A DNA stretch of 64,000 bases from an uncultured Lachnospiraceae bacterium (GCA_946546945.1 CAMNOU010000001.1:124001-188000); one strand, 5' to 3'. Shown: positions 44,760 through 54,793, counted from the stretch's first letter. The notes: a model not told the origin generated them from the letters alone. Numbers and translations: made by a program.

Positions 44760-45252
44760 AATAGAGATCCGTATGGCAAAAGAAGCAGACCTGAAGCGGC
44801 TTCTGGAAATTTATAATTATGAAGTGGAGCACGGAACGGCGACACTGGATCTGAATAAAAAGACGATGACAGAATGGAAGACCTGGTTCGGGGAGCATCA
44901 AAGCGGACTGCATCCGCTCATCGTGGCCATGACAGGCGGCAGGATAGCCGGATATGCTTCTTTATCACCGTATCGTCAGAAAGAAGCATACCGTTCTACC
45001 GTGGAGCTGTCTGTCTATATTGCGCCGGAAGACCGCCGAAAGGGAATCGCCTCCGCGCTGATGGAGAAGATTCTCAGGATGGCCCGGGAAAATCCCGGGA
45101 TCCATCTGGTCGTATCGGTCATTACTACCGGAAATCAGGCAAGTGAAAGACTGCATCAGAAATTCGGTTTTACCTGGTGCGGTACGATGCACGAGGTAGG
45201 ATTTAAAATGGGCAGGTATCTCGACATAGATAACTGCGAACTGCGGGTGTAG
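44749..45252 (+). CDS. GNAT acetyltransferase, phosphinothricin acetyltransferase-like
   Basis: 167 residues. IRMAKEADLKRLLEIYNYEVEHGTATLD is the PAT-family start; ELSVYIAPEDRRKGIASALMEKIL holds the acetyl-CoA loop (R/K-R-x-G-I-A); SVITTGNQASERLHQKFGF is the late motif. Substrate is likely an amino compound such as methionine derivatives or a drug-like amine, not shown. It overlaps truA by 11 bases and is the last gene of the unit. Confidence 0.88.
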   Translation: MRNEIEIRMAKEADLKRLLEIYNYEVEHGTATLDLNKKTMTEWKTWFGEHQSGLHPLIVAMTGGRIAGYASLSPYRQKEAYRSTVELSVYIAPEDRRKGIASALMEKILRMARENPGIHLVVSVITTGNQASERLHQKFGFTWCGTMHEVGFKMGRYLDIDNCELRV

Positions 45253-45264
45253 GGAAAGCCCGCT

Positions 45265-46599
45265 TTAATTTTCCTCAAACCGGTATTCATTCCCGGGAAG
45301 GATGGCATTCAGGACAATCCCGACGATGGCTGCGAGAGCCAGGCTGGTCAGGGTGACCGGTGTCTGCCCAATGGTAAAGGACAGGCCGTTTGAAAAGCCA
45401 AGTCCGCATACGAGGATACAGGCAGCGATGACCAGGTTGCGTGATTTCGTCAGATCGACTTTGTTTTCAGCCATGTTTCGTACGCCGACGGCCGAGATCA
45501 TTCCGTAGAGGATGAAACTGATGCCGCCGATGATGGCGGAAGGAAGCGAGCTGATGATGCCGGCCATTTTCGGGATAAAGCTTAAGATGATTGCGTAAAA
45601 GGCCGCCAGGCGGATGACCCGGGGGTCGTACACACGGCTCAGCGCCAGGACACTGGTGTTCTCACCGTAGGTCGTGTTGGCCGGACCGCCGATCAGAGCG
45701 GAAAAGGCGGTAGCGAGTCCGTCGCCGATCAGGGTGCGGTGCAGGCCGGGATCAGCAAGGAAATTCTGATTGACCGTCGCTGAGATAGCGGAGACATCGC
45801 CCACGTGCTCCATCATGGACGCAATCGCGATGGGAGCCATGGCTACAATGGCGGTAACATTAAACTTACACAGGAAAAAGTCCGGGACACCGAGTACGGC
45901 GCTGTTGGCAACACCGGAAAAGTTCAGGATCGCACTTCCGTCCGCGCAGGTCAGGCCAGCCGCATTCATGATGATGGCGGCAGCATAGGATACAAGGATC
46001 CCCATCAGGATCGGGATGATTTTCAGCATGCCCTTGCCCCAGATGCTGAAGATGATGACGCTTGCCAGGGCGATCAGCGCAAGCGGCCAGCAGGTCGAAG
46101 CGTTTGAAATCGCTGAGGGCGCCAGGGTCAGGCCGATGCAGATGATGATCGGGCCGGTGACCACAGGGGGAAGAAAACGCATGACGCGCTTTACGCCGAT
46201 CGTTTTTACGATCAGGGCGAGGATCAGGTATAAGAGTCCTGCCACCAGCACACCGCCGCAGGCATAGGGAAGTTTTTCCCCGTAACTCATTCCGGCAAAG
46301 ATGCCGGAGTCAAGTTCGGCCACCGTTGCGAAGCCGCCCAGAAAGGCAAAGGAAGACCCCAGGAATGCAGGCACCTTGAACTTTGTCATCAGGTGAAAAA
46401 GCAGAGTGCCGGCGCCCGCGCAGAACAAGGTGACCTGAACAGACAGACCTTCTCCGTGAAAGTAGGAATTGACCAGGATCGGAACCAGAATGGTCGCGCC
46501 GAACATCGCGAACATATGCTGAAGGCCGAGGATCAGCATCCTGGGAAGCCCGAGGACTTTTGCATTGTAGATTCCACTTCCGTTTTCATTCATATTCAC
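45265..46599 (-). CDS. uraA: uracil/xanthine permease (NCS2 family)
   Basis: 444 residues with about 12-14 membrane segments. LQHMFAMFGATILVPILV is the NCS2 start; VMRFLPPVVTGPIIICIGLTL, MAPIAIASMMEHVGDVSAIS and GGPANTTYGEN are NCS2/UraA signatures, with the UraA-type glutamate in MMEHVGD. It probably takes up uracil with protons, which the upp product at 52666 would convert to UMP. It is a single gene on the minus strand, convergent with the truA operon; no PyrR-type attenuator is visible in its leader. Confidence 0.9.
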   Translation of the reverse strand: MNMNENGSGIYNAKVLGLPRMLILGLQHMFAMFGATILVPILVNSYFHGEGLSVQVTLFCAGAGTLLFHLMTKFKVPAFLGSSFAFLGGFATVAELDSGIFAGMSYGEKLPYACGGVLVAGLLYLILALIVKTIGVKRVMRFLPPVVTGPIIICIGLTLAPSAISNASTCWPLALIALASVIIFSIWGKGMLKIIPILMGILVSYAAAIIMNAAGLTCADGSAILNFSGVANSAVLGVPDFFLCKFNVTAIVAMAPIAIASMMEHVGDVSAISATVNQNFLADPGLHRTLIGDGLATAFSALIGGPANTTYGENTSVLALSRVYDPRVIRLAAFYAIILSFIPKMAGIISSLPSAIIGGISFILYGMISAVGVRNMAENKVDLTKSRNLVIAACILVCGLGFSNGLSFTIGQTPVTLTSLALAAIVGIVLNAILPGNEYRFEEN

Positions 46600-46655
46600 T
46601 CATTCTCCTCTTTTCTTTTGTTCTAAATCTCTGCTGCGATTTACACAGCATTACC

Positions 46656-46684
46656 AGTATAACGAAAATGGTCCGGAATATCAA
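46656..46684 (-). promoter_or_regulatory. promoter of uraA
   Basis: On the minus strand TTGATA (46679-46684), 17-base spacer, TATACT (46656-46661). Confidence 0.7.
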
Positions 46685-46728
46685 CTTGGATTTTTTTGAA
46701 AACAAAGAATAAACCACCTGTTAGTTTT

Positions 46729-46757
46729 TTGACAGAGTCTATTCACTATGATATTCT
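46729..46757 (+). promoter_or_regulatory. promoter of the NuoE/F/G-like operon
   Basis: TTGACA (46729-46734), 17-base spacer, TATTCT (46752-46757). Confidence 0.75.
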
Positions 46758-46818
46758 TAGTAATTGATAACTGGAAGAAGCAAAGATATGTGTTTGAAGA
46801 GGAAAGGAACAAAAAATC

Positions 46819-47337
46819 ATGAAGGGAAACAATCAATCCTCCGGTCAGGATTTTACACTCCTGGGACCGACACTTGAGAAATATGCGGCTGTGCCCGGAA
46901 GTCTGATCACGATTTTGCAGCAGGCGCAGGACATCTATGGATATTTGTCACAGGATGCAATCGAGTATATTTCGCAGCGGACCGGGATTGCCCCGGCCAG
47001 AATCTACGGAGTGGCGACGTTCTATGCGCAGTTCAGGCTTTCCCCTGTGGGAAAATATCTGATCATGCTTTGTAAGGGAACTGCCTGCCATGTCAATGGA
47101 GCAGACAAGGTACAGGAAGCGGTATCCGAACATCTTGGGATCCGCGACGGCGAGACCACTGAAGACGGGATTTTTACCCTGAACAACGTGGCCTGTCTTG
47201 GCTGCTGTTCTCTGGCGCCGGTCATGATGGTGAAAAGCCTGGAGGGAGAAGAGACATACGGAAACCTGACGAAGGATACCGTCGTAAAAATCCTGGATGA
47301 GATCCGGGCAAGAGAAAACGGGGAGGTGCAGTCATGA
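46819..47337 (+). CDS. NuoE-like [2Fe-2S] subunit (StnA/HndA-type)
   Basis: 172 residues. A helical N-terminus (LITILQQAQDIYGYLSQDAIEYIS) precedes a thioredoxin-like [2Fe-2S] domain with Cys in CKGTACHVNG and CLGCCSLAPVM. This is the small subunit of NADH-oxidising diaphorase modules, passing electrons to the NuoF-like protein. The 4-base overlap with the next gene (ATGA) supports a stoichiometric complex. Confidence 0.92.
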   Translation: MKGNNQSSGQDFTLLGPTLEKYAAVPGSLITILQQAQDIYGYLSQDAIEYISQRTGIAPARIYGVATFYAQFRLSPVGKYLIMLCKGTACHVNGADKVQEAVSEHLGIRDGETTEDGIFTLNNVACLGCCSLAPVMMVKSLEGEETYGNLTKDTVVKILDEIRARENGEVQS

Positions 47338-49088
47338 GAGTTGTCATCGGGCAGGGAAGCTGCGGAATCGCAAGCGGTGCCAAAAAAACAGAAGCAGAGT
47401 TTATCAGACTGATTGAAAAAGAGCATCTTTCCAATGTAACGGTAGATAAAACAGGATGTATCGGGACCTGCTACCTGGAGCCTGTTGTGGATGTATACGG
47501 CGATGATGGCAGCCTGCAGGCCCGTTATGTCAAAGTACATGAGGACAGGGTCAGAGAAATCGTAGAGAAGCACCTGATTGGCGGAGAGATTGATACGGAT
47601 GACCTGATTCCGGAAAAGGATGCCGCCATCCTCGCAGGACAGAAGAGGATCGTTCTTCGCAACTGCGGGCGGATCAATCCCGAGCATATCGAAGAATATA
47701 TCCGCGAAGGCGGTTATCAGGCGGCTGAAAAAGTGCTGTCCGGAATGACTGCCGGCGAAGTTATTGAGGAAATCAAAACAGCCGGACTTCGCGGGAGAGG
47801 CGGAGCCGGATTCCCGACCTGGTTCAAATGGAATGCGGCACGCAATAATGAGGGAACGCAGAAATACATTGTATGTAATGCCGATGAGGGCGATCCGGGA
47901 GCATTCATGGACCGCAGCGTGCTCGAAGGAGACCCGCATTCCGTCCTGGAAGGGCTGATCATCGGGGGATATGCCATCGGCGCATCCGAGGGCATCATCT
48001 ATGTCCGGGCGGAGTATCCGCTGGCCATCGAGCGGCTGACCATAGCGCTGGAGCAGGCCCGCGAAAAAGGATTCCTGGGGAAAAATATCTTCCGCTCCGG
48101 ATGGGATTTTGATATTCGCATTAAGGCCGGGGCCGGAGCCTTTGTCTGCGGCGAGGAGACCGCGCTGATCGCGTCCCTCGAGGGTGAGCGGGGCATGCCG
48201 AGGCTGAAGCCTCCGTTTCCCGCACAGAAGGGGTACTGGCAGAAACCGACCAATATCAATAATGTAGAGACTCTGGCCAATGTGGCCTGGATCATTGCCA
48301 ACGGCGGCGAAGCCTTCGCGGCTTACGGAACAGAAAAAAGTCCCGGAACGAAGGTGTTTGCCCTGGCGGGAAAGGTCAAAAAAGGAGGACTCGCGGAAGT
48401 GCCGATGGGGCTTCCGCTGAAGGATGTCATCTTCGGCACCGGCGGCGGGATCAAAGAGGATAAACAGTTCAAGGCGGTTCAGATGGGCGGCCCATCCGGC
48501 GGATGTATCCCTGCAGAACTGATTGATACACCGGTGACCTATGAAGACATCAACAAGACCGGAGCGATCGTAGGATCCGGCGGTATGATCGTTATGGATG
48601 AGAGTACCTGTATGGTCGATATGGCACGGTATTTCCTTGATTTTACAAGAAAAGAGTCCTGCGGAAAATGTAATTACTGCCGGATCGGCACCAGACGGAT
48701 GCTGGAAATCCTGGAGCGCATCACGAACGGAGAGGGACGGGACGGCGATATCGAGCTTTTAGAGGAACTCTCCATGAAGGTACGCGAGGGAGCCATGTGC
48801 GGTCTGGGACAGACCGCGCCCAACCCCATTCTTACCACACTGAAATATTTCCGGAATGAATATGAGGATCATATTTACAGACATACATGTACGGCAAAAT
48901 CATGCAAATCGCTGCTTACGTATCACATTACCGAAGCGTGCAGGGGCTGTACCCTTTGTGCGCGCAATTGTCCGGTACATGCGATTACAGGCAAGGTGAA
49001 GGAACAGCATGTCATTGACACGGATGCCTGCATCAAATGCGGAAAATGTATGGAAAGCTGCAACTTTAACGCAATCGAAATCAGGTAA
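47334..49088 (+). CDS. NuoF-like flavoprotein (StnB/HndC/HydB-type)
   Basis: 584 residues. An N-terminal [2Fe-2S] thioredoxin-like domain (about 1-95; CGIAS, KTGCIGTCYLEP) is fused to the NuoF core with the NADH/FMN glycine-rich GRGGAGFPTWFKWNAA, CNADEGDPGAFMDRS, and a [4Fe-4S] site ESCGKCNYCRIGTRRM. The tail has two [4Fe-4S] ferredoxin motifs (CRGCTLCARNCPVHAI, CIKCGKCMESCNF). This is the architecture of electron-bifurcating hydrogenase HydB and related transhydrogenase subunits. It should oxidise or reduce NAD(H). Confidence 0.94.
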   Translation: MRVVIGQGSCGIASGAKKTEAEFIRLIEKEHLSNVTVDKTGCIGTCYLEPVVDVYGDDGSLQARYVKVHEDRVREIVEKHLIGGEIDTDDLIPEKDAAILAGQKRIVLRNCGRINPEHIEEYIREGGYQAAEKVLSGMTAGEVIEEIKTAGLRGRGGAGFPTWFKWNAARNNEGTQKYIVCNADEGDPGAFMDRSVLEGDPHSVLEGLIIGGYAIGASEGIIYVRAEYPLAIERLTIALEQAREKGFLGKNIFRSGWDFDIRIKAGAGAFVCGEETALIASLEGERGMPRLKPPFPAQKGYWQKPTNINNVETLANVAWIIANGGEAFAAYGTEKSPGTKVFALAGKVKKGGLAEVPMGLPLKDVIFGTGGGIKEDKQFKAVQMGGPSGGCIPAELIDTPVTYEDINKTGAIVGSGGMIVMDESTCMVDMARYFLDFTRKESCGKCNYCRIGTRRMLEILERITNGEGRDGDIELLEELSMKVREGAMCGLGQTAPNPILTTLKYFRNEYEDHIYRHTCTAKSCKSLLTYHITEACRGCTLCARNCPVHAITGKVKEQHVIDTDACIKCGKCMESCNFNAIEIR

Positions 49089-49099
49089 GGCGGTGTGAT

Positions 49100-52000
49100 A
49101 TGGTAAAAGAATACAGAATCAATATAGACGGAAAAGAAGTGACAGTGCTGCCCGGGCAGACGATTCTGCAGGCGGCGAGAGAAAATGATATTTTTATCCC
49201 GACCCTGTGCTATGATGACAGAATGGAAGTGTACGGAGCCTGCGGCCTCTGTGTCGTGGAGGTGGAAGGCAACCCGAAGCTCCTGAAAGCATGCGCAACC
49301 GAAGTTGCTCCGGGCATGATCGTGCGCACCACCAGCGAGCGGATCCGGGAATCCAGAAAGACAAATCTGGAGCTCCTTCTGACCAATCACCTCGGCGACT
49401 GCAGACCGCCCTGTGTGAGAGAATGTCCGGCGCATACGGACTGCCAGGGCTATGTGGGGCTCATTGCGGAGGGACGTTATAAAGAGGCCTTACAGCTGAT
49501 CAAAGACAAAATCCCTATCCCCGCGTCCATCGGACGGGTGTGCCCGCATCCCTGCGAGACAGCCTGCAGACGCGGACTGGTCGAAGAACCAGTCTCGATC
49601 GCGGCGCTGAAGCGGTTTGCCGGAGATACAGATCTGGATGGGGAAGCGTGGATGCCGGAATGCGAAAGCGATACCGGAAGAAAGGTCGCCGTGATCGGCG
49701 GAGGCCCTTACGGATTATCCATGGCTTATTTCCTGCGGCAGAAGGGACATGCGGTGACGATTTTTGAAGCAATGCCCTATGCGGGCGGAATGCTGCGCTA
49801 CGGCATCCCGGAATACCGTCTCCCCAAAGAAGTACTGGAAGAGGAAATCTCTCTGATCCGTGCCATGGGCGTGGAGATCCGGACGAATACGAAAATCGGG
49901 CGGGATATTTCCTTTGAGACCATCCGCGCAAAATACGACGCTGTCTGCCTCGGAATCGGCGCCTGGAAATCCACCGGCGTGGGCTGTAAAGGCGAGGATA
50001 CGCCGGGCGTAATCGGAGGAATCGATTTCCTGGGGAAAATCGAGCGCAACGAACCCTTTGTCATGGGAAGAAAAGTGGCAGTCGTCGGCGGCGGAAATAC
50101 AGCCATGGACGCCTGCCGGAGCGCCGTGCGTCTGGGTGCGGAGAAAGTCTATAATATTTATCGGCGGACCAAAGATGAAATGCCGGCAGATCTGCTGGAG
50201 ATCGAGGAAGCCGAAGAAGAAGGCGTTATCTTTAAGAACCTGAGGAATCCTCTGGAGATCCGGGCAGGAGAGGACGGCCGTGTCGGATCCGTGACCCTGC
50301 AGGTGATGGAGCTTGGAGAGCCCGATGCCAGCGGCAGACGATCCCCGAAACCGGTCGAAGGAAAAACCGAGCAGCTCGATGTGGATATGGTCATTCTGGC
50401 CATCGGTCAGGCGGTAGATCCGCAGGGAATCGAAGGCGTAGAACTGACACGGAAAAAAGGAATCGTCTACGATAAAGACACCTTCATGACAAAACTTCCC
50501 GGCGTATTTGCCGGAGGTGACTGCGGAAACGACAAGATATCAATTGCCATCGAGTCCATCGCGGATGCGGAAAAATCCAGCGATATCGTGGATGCCTGGC
50601 TGAATGGGGAGCAGATTTCCTATCACCCGGAATACAATGTCGTCCGCACAGATATCACAGAAAAGACCTTTGAGGACCGGGAACGCATGTGCCGCCCCGC
50701 GATGGAACAGCTGGACGCCGCAGCGCGCAAAGATAATTTCATTGAGGTCGTAAAGGGATATACGAAAGAGCAGGCAAAGAAAGAGGCTTCCCGCTGTCTG
50801 GAATGCGGCTGCCATGATTACTTTGACTGCAAACTGGTGCGCTACGCCAATCAGTATGATGTGAAACCGGAGCGGATTGCCGGAGAAATCAACCGGACAG
50901 ACTTCGAAGATCATCATCCGTTCATAGAGAGAGATCCGAATAAATGTATTCTGTGCGGTCTCTGCGTCCGCGCCTGTGACGAGATTATGGGCGTCGGAGC
51001 GCTGGGATTTGTCAACCGCGGATTTGACACCGTTGTTCTGCCTGCCCTGGAGCGTCCGCTCATGGAGAGCGGCTGCATCAGCTGCGGTCAGTGCGTGAGT
51101 GTCTGCCCGACCGGCGCGCTTCAGGAACGGATGCCAACGGCAAAACAGATTCCGCTTCAGACAGAAGAGACAGAGACCATCTGCGGATTCTGTTCCGTGG
51201 GATGCTCTGTCCGGACAGAAAGCTGCGGCAGTCTGCCGGTACGGGCCATGCCGGATCAGGAAGGTCCTGTGAACCGGGGCGTGCTCTGCGTCAACGGAAA
51301 ATTCGGATTCTCCGCGGCGTGCAAAGAAGAAAACAGGATCAGCTCACCGCTGATCAAAGCCGGCCCGCACAATGACAGCAGCGGAGAGTTTCAGCGCGCG
51401 ACCTGGCATGACGCTACGATCAGGACGGTGAAATCCATCCAGTCCATCGGCAGACGCTGCGGAAAAGATGCGGTGGCCGTGGCAGTATCGGATCGTTTCA
51501 CAACAGAAGAAGCCTATACAGCCAAAAAATTTGCGGACCGTCTCGGAGCCAGGATCTTTTCCTTTGATAACCGTCCCTGCGGACTGGAGACGGTTCTGGG
51601 ACTGAATGCATCTCCGAATACCATCGATGAACTGCTCAGCACGGAAATCATACTGGCAGTGGGATTTGACGCAAAGGAAAACGCCGTGATGCGTGTCAAG
51701 CTGATGCAGGCTGCAAAAGCCGGAGCAAAGGTGCTCCTGATCAATCCGGCCGGATATGAGCAGGCGCATTTGCCATTTTTGACCAAAGCGGTCTACACAC
51801 CGGATAACCTGAACTTCTTAAAGCAGATTCTGAAGGCAATGCTGTCGACAGGCGCGGGAGAAGGCCTGGAAGGATACGAAGAACTGAAGGCATCGGTGGA
51901 GAAGAATATTGTTTCCGATGAGGCGGCCCATGTCGCAAGATGCTATCAGGGCGCCAAAAAGGCCATGATCGTGTTCCAGCAGAATGTGGTTTCTGAAGAA

Positions 52001-52618
52001 TGTGCGGAATTGATTGCGGATATTGCCCTGGTTTCCGGCCATATCGGAAGCCCGCGGGACGGCATCGTCATGCTGAAAGCGAAAAACAACAGTCAGGGAC
52101 TGGCACTTCTCGGAATCACAGAGGGAGCCGAATGCCTGGACGGAGTGAAAGGCCTGCTGGTCTTTGGAGAGAACCCTGACCCGGAACTTGTCAAAGACCT
52201 GGAATTCCTGATGGTGAGTGACACGCACAGAACGCCGGCAGCGGATCTGGCAGATGTCATTCTGCCCGGAACAGCACCGATCCACGCGACAGGCAGTTAC
52301 GTCAATACAGAGCGCCGTTTTCAGGAAACAAATGCCGTTTTCGAGCCGGACACACTGTTCAGCAATCAGGAACTCATCTGTGAGCTGGCAAGAGCGCTGG
52401 AGACAGAATTCCCCTTCGAAAATGAAGAGGAAGTCATGCAGGCGATGGCGGCGGAACTTCCCTGGTACCGGAAAGCTTCTGACGGAGAGGTAATCGGAGG
52501 GGTCTTGAAACCCCGGAAGCAGATCCTTGCGGCTGTAGACGAAGGCGTTTTTGTCAAGCCTTTGAAAAAACCTGATTATCTGTATGATATGGCGGAATTG
52601 ACAGATGTCCGTGATTAG
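49100..52618 (+). CDS. large fused redox subunit: ferredoxin, GltD-like flavin, Fe-S and truncated molybdopterin-type domain (StnC-like)
   Basis: 1172 residues. In order: [2Fe-2S] ferredoxin with C37, C48, C51, C65; Fer4_20 domain (about 95-185; CRPPCVRECPAHTDC, CPHPCETAC); GltD/NfnB-type FAD and NAD(P) folds (VIGGGPYG near 198, VVGGGNTAMDA near 330); two ferredoxin clusters (CILCGLCVRACDE, CISCGQCVSVCP); and a formate-dehydrogenase-like start (CGFCSVGC) with about 450 residues of molybdopterin-type fold lacking the usual C-terminal cofactor domain. The set NuoE, NuoF plus this fusion matches the Sporomusa-type Nfn (Stn) electron-bifurcating transhydrogenase, exchanging NADH, NADPH and ferredoxin. 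Identity with Stn is inference. Confidence 0.88.
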   Translation: MVKEYRINIDGKEVTVLPGQTILQAARENDIFIPTLCYDDRMEVYGACGLCVVEVEGNPKLLKACATEVAPGMIVRTTSERIRESRKTNLELLLTNHLGDCRPPCVRECPAHTDCQGYVGLIAEGRYKEALQLIKDKIPIPASIGRVCPHPCETACRRGLVEEPVSIAALKRFAGDTDLDGEAWMPECESDTGRKVAVIGGGPYGLSMAYFLRQKGHAVTIFEAMPYAGGMLRYGIPEYRLPKEVLEEEISLIRAMGVEIRTNTKIGRDISFETIRAKYDAVCLGIGAWKSTGVGCKGEDTPGVIGGIDFLGKIERNEPFVMGRKVAVVGGGNTAMDACRSAVRLGAEKVYNIYRRTKDEMPADLLEIEEAEEEGVIFKNLRNPLEIRAGEDGRVGSVTLQVMELGEPDASGRRSPKPVEGKTEQLDVDMVILAIGQAVDPQGIEGVELTRKKGIVYDKDTFMTKLPGVFAGGDCGNDKISIAIESIADAEKSSDIVDAWLNGEQISYHPEYNVVRTDITEKTFEDRERMCRPAMEQLDAAARKDNFIEVVKGYTKEQAKKEASRCLECGCHDYFDCKLVRYANQYDVKPERIAGEINRTDFEDHHPFIERDPNKCILCGLCVRACDEIMGVGALGFVNRGFDTVVLPALERPLMESGCISCGQCVSVCPTGALQERMPTAKQIPLQTEETETICGFCSVGCSVRTESCGSLPVRAMPDQEGPVNRGVLCVNGKFGFSAACKEENRISSPLIKAGPHNDSSGEFQRATWHDATIRTVKSIQSIGRRCGKDAVAVAVSDRFTTEEAYTAKKFADRLGARIFSFDNRPCGLETVLGLNASPNTIDELLSTEIILAVGFDAKENAVMRVKLMQAAKAGAKVLLINPAGYEQAHLPFLTKAVYTPDNLNFLKQILKAMLSTGAGEGLEGYEELKASVEKNIVSDEAAHVARCYQGAKKAMIVFQQNVVSEECAELIADIALVSGHIGSPRDGIVMLKAKNNSQGLALLGITEGAECLDGVKGLLVFGENPDPELVKDLEFLMVSDTHRTPAADLADVILPGTAPIHATGSYVNTERRFQETNAVFEPDTLFSNQELICELARALETEFPFENEEEVMQAMAAELPWYRKASDGEVIGGVLKPRKQILAAVDEGVFVKPLKKPDYLYDMAELTDVRD

Positions 52619-52650
52619 AGTAAACTCTATAGGAAAGTAAATTTTTACTC
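52618..52650 (+). promoter_or_regulatory. small hairpin before upp
   Basis: GAGTAAA (52618-52624) and TTTACTC (52644-52650) with a 19-base loop, ending 2 bases before the AUGGAGG ribosome site. It could be a weak attenuator or RNA-stability element. Confidence 0.35.
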
Positions 52651-52665
52651 ATGGAGGTTTTACAA

Positions 52666-53295
52666 ATGGATAATGTCTTTATCATGTCGCATCCGCTGAT
52701 CAAACATAAAATATCTGTGATCCGCGACAAAAACACCGGAACGAATGAATTTCGAAAACTGGTGGAGGAGATTGCGGTATTGATGGGGTATGAAGCACTG
52801 AGTGATCTGCCGACCGAGGATGTCGAAGTCGAGACGCCGATCGAGACCTGCATGACCCCGATGATTGCAGGGAAAAAGCTTGCGATCGTTCCGGTCCTGC
52901 GTGCGGGACTTGGTATGGTGGGCGGTATTACAACATTGGTTCCCACGGCAAAAATCGGACATATCGGTCTGTACAGAGATCCGGAAACGCATGCGCCGCA
53001 CGAATACTACTGCAAGCTGCCGGATCCGATCGAGCAGCGTACGATCCTGGTCGTTGATCCCATGCTGGCAACCGGCGGTTCTGCGATTGCAGCTGTTGAT
53101 TTCATTAAACAGCACGGCGGGAAAAACATCAAATGCATGTTTATTATCGCGGCCCCGGAAGGTCTGATGCGGCTGCACGAGGCGCATCCGGATGTTCAGA
53201 TCTACGTCGGCCAGCTTGACCGTGAATTGAATCAGGATGCCTACATCTGTCCCGGACTGGGAGATGCCGGCGACCGGATTTTCGGAACAAAATAA
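52666..53295 (+). CDS. upp: uracil phosphoribosyltransferase
   Basis: 209 residues from the ATG at 52666, which has ATGGAGG upstream (an earlier in-frame ATG, 52651, is part of that site). Motifs: [33 protein letters not shown], the PRPP loop [17 protein letters not shown] and the uracil-binding end [16 protein letters not shown]. It converts uracil and PRPP to UMP. It works with the permease at 45265. It is 47 bases after the redox operon and may be read through from it. Confidence 0.96.
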   Translation: MDNVFIMSHPLIKHKISVIRDKNTGTNEFRKLVEEIAVLMGYEALSDLPTEDVEVETPIETCMTPMIAGKKLAIVPVLRAGLGMVGGITTLVPTAKIGHIGLYRDPETHAPHEYYCKLPDPIEQRTILVVDPMLATGGSAIAAVDFIKQHGGKNIKCMFIIAAPEGLMRLHEAHPDVQIYVGQLDRELNQDAYICPGLGDAGDRIFGTK

Positions 53296-53306
53296 AAAGC
53301 AGACAA

Positions 53307-53352
53307 AAGGAAGGGGTATGGTTTTCAGATGAGAACCATACCCCTTCCTTAT
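53307..53352. terminator. bidirectional terminator after upp
   Basis: A 17-bp perfect stem (53307-53323 with 53334-53350) with flanking A and T runs, between convergent upp and the L,D-transpeptidase gene. Confidence 0.9.
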
Positions 53353-53356
53353 TATT

Positions 53357-54793
53357 TCAGTTCAGATAATAGACGCAGATCGGCATATCTTCGTCAATCA
53401 GATTATAAATCTTCTGCGCCAGTTCAGGCGGCACATTGATACATCCGTGGGAGCCGTTCTCCTTCCAGATACTGCCGCCGAAGGAGTCCCTCCAGGATGC
53501 GTCATGTATGCCGACGCCGTCTTCTGTCAGACGGATCCAGTAATTCACTTCGGAGCGATATCCGAAGGAGCCGTCTTCCTGGCGGTCGCCCTGCAGGATC
53601 TTCGGCGATTGCTTATCGTACGCGGCAAAGGCACCCGCGGGCGTCCGGAGTTTATCCGTATTGGTACCGGATACAATATCAGTCTCCAGTTCCAGAGCGC
53701 CGTTTTTATAGATCCACATGTGCTGTCCGGTTAGATTGATTTCGCAGTAGGTGTTTCCAAACCCGTTATTGTCATCCGGAGAAGAAGCTTCTCTTCTTTT
53801 ATAAACGGGTTCCCTGCTGACCGTATTTCCCTGAGAGATGTCTTCCGACAGTTTCTTTGACTCTTCGGTAACATCGATCTTCCATCCGTAATAGCCATCG
53901 GCGGGAAGAACGACCTCTGCGCCGGCGGTGGTCCGGAACTGGTGTGTCTTATAGACCGTGTCATAGCTCATGGCAAGATCCTTCACATACTCATAGATTT
54001 CTGATTCCCAGCGATCCCGGTCGAAAGAATAGCGGTCATTTTCATCCCGCTTCAGCCAGGTTTTCATCGTATCGATATCCACAGTGACGGTCTTCTTGTT
54101 GTACAGCTCGTAGGTAACGGATGCTTTGCTGTATTGATTCAGATCTTTCAGGGTCTGCACGAGCTCTGCGTCATCCGACCGGACGGAAGGACTGGAATAA
54201 ACCTTTTTTTCTGTCAGATCCAGTTCCGTCTCACCTGCGAGAATCGCGTTCCGGATCAGAGCCTCTGTCAGAGGACGGTTGATGGTGGTTCCTTCTGTCT
54301 CGGGAACGATCTCAAAAGAGCCGTTTTCAAATATAATGCCCGCATCTTCGGGCGGAATCATCTGATCTTCCTGCAGCTGGGGCATGCGCGCGAGCTCTGT
54401 CTGCAGAAGGCTTTCGGAATACTGCGGATTCATATCGATCGTATACTCCGGGCCGTTCATCAGGGCAAAGAACCACGCAAATTTGTGCTGCCCGTCAAGA
54501 AGTGCCGCAATCCCGTCTCCGACCGCACAGGTGTAGTCGATGGACTGACCCTGGATGGTCTGCGTCTGATCATTCAGGAACTTTACCTCCAGGGCATAGT
54601 TCTCTATGGATTCTTCGAGTGCAGTCATCGCCTTGTCTGCAGTCTTCCCAGCCACATGGACACCATTAATCGTCGTTCTGGGGAGAAAACGATGATGGAA
54701 ATGAAGGGCTGCGAGAATGTATGACAAAGCAATCAGTGCAATGATAATGAGCAGAAGGGCAGAGAATTTCTGAAACATTTGTCTGCGCTTCAT
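53357..54793 (-). CDS. L,D-transpeptidase with PG-binding domain
   Basis: 478 residues from the ATG at 54793 (AAGGAAAAAGCGC upstream); the frame is open 16 codons further but with no ribosome site. One membrane segment (about 12-33) anchors a PG-binding-4 domain (INGVHVAGKTADKAM, repeated later as SVRSDDAELVQTLKDL) and a C-terminal YkuD domain with the catalytic S-H-G-C-I-N motif (near 450-455). It makes 3-3 cross-links or attaches proteins in peptidoglycan, giving beta-lactam-insensitive wall. It is the only gene of its unit. Confidence 0.92.
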   Translation of the reverse strand: MKRRQMFQKFSALLLIIIALIALSYILAALHFHHRFLPRTTINGVHVAGKTADKAMTALEESIENYALEVKFLNDQTQTIQGQSIDYTCAVGDGIAALLDGQHKFAWFFALMNGPEYTIDMNPQYSESLLQTELARMPQLQEDQMIPPEDAGIIFENGSFEIVPETEGTTINRPLTEALIRNAILAGETELDLTEKKVYSSPSVRSDDAELVQTLKDLNQYSKASVTYELYNKKTVTVDIDTMKTWLKRDENDRYSFDRDRWESEIYEYVKDLAMSYDTVYKTHQFRTTAGAEVVLPADGYYGWKIDVTEESKKLSEDISQGNTVSREPVYKRREASSPDDNNGFGNTYCEINLTGQHMWIYKNGALELETDIVSGTNTDKLRTPAGAFAAYDKQSPKILQGDRQEDGSFGYRSEVNYWIRLTEDGVGIHDASWRDSFGGSIWKENGSHGCINVPPELAQKIYNLIDEDMPICVYYLN

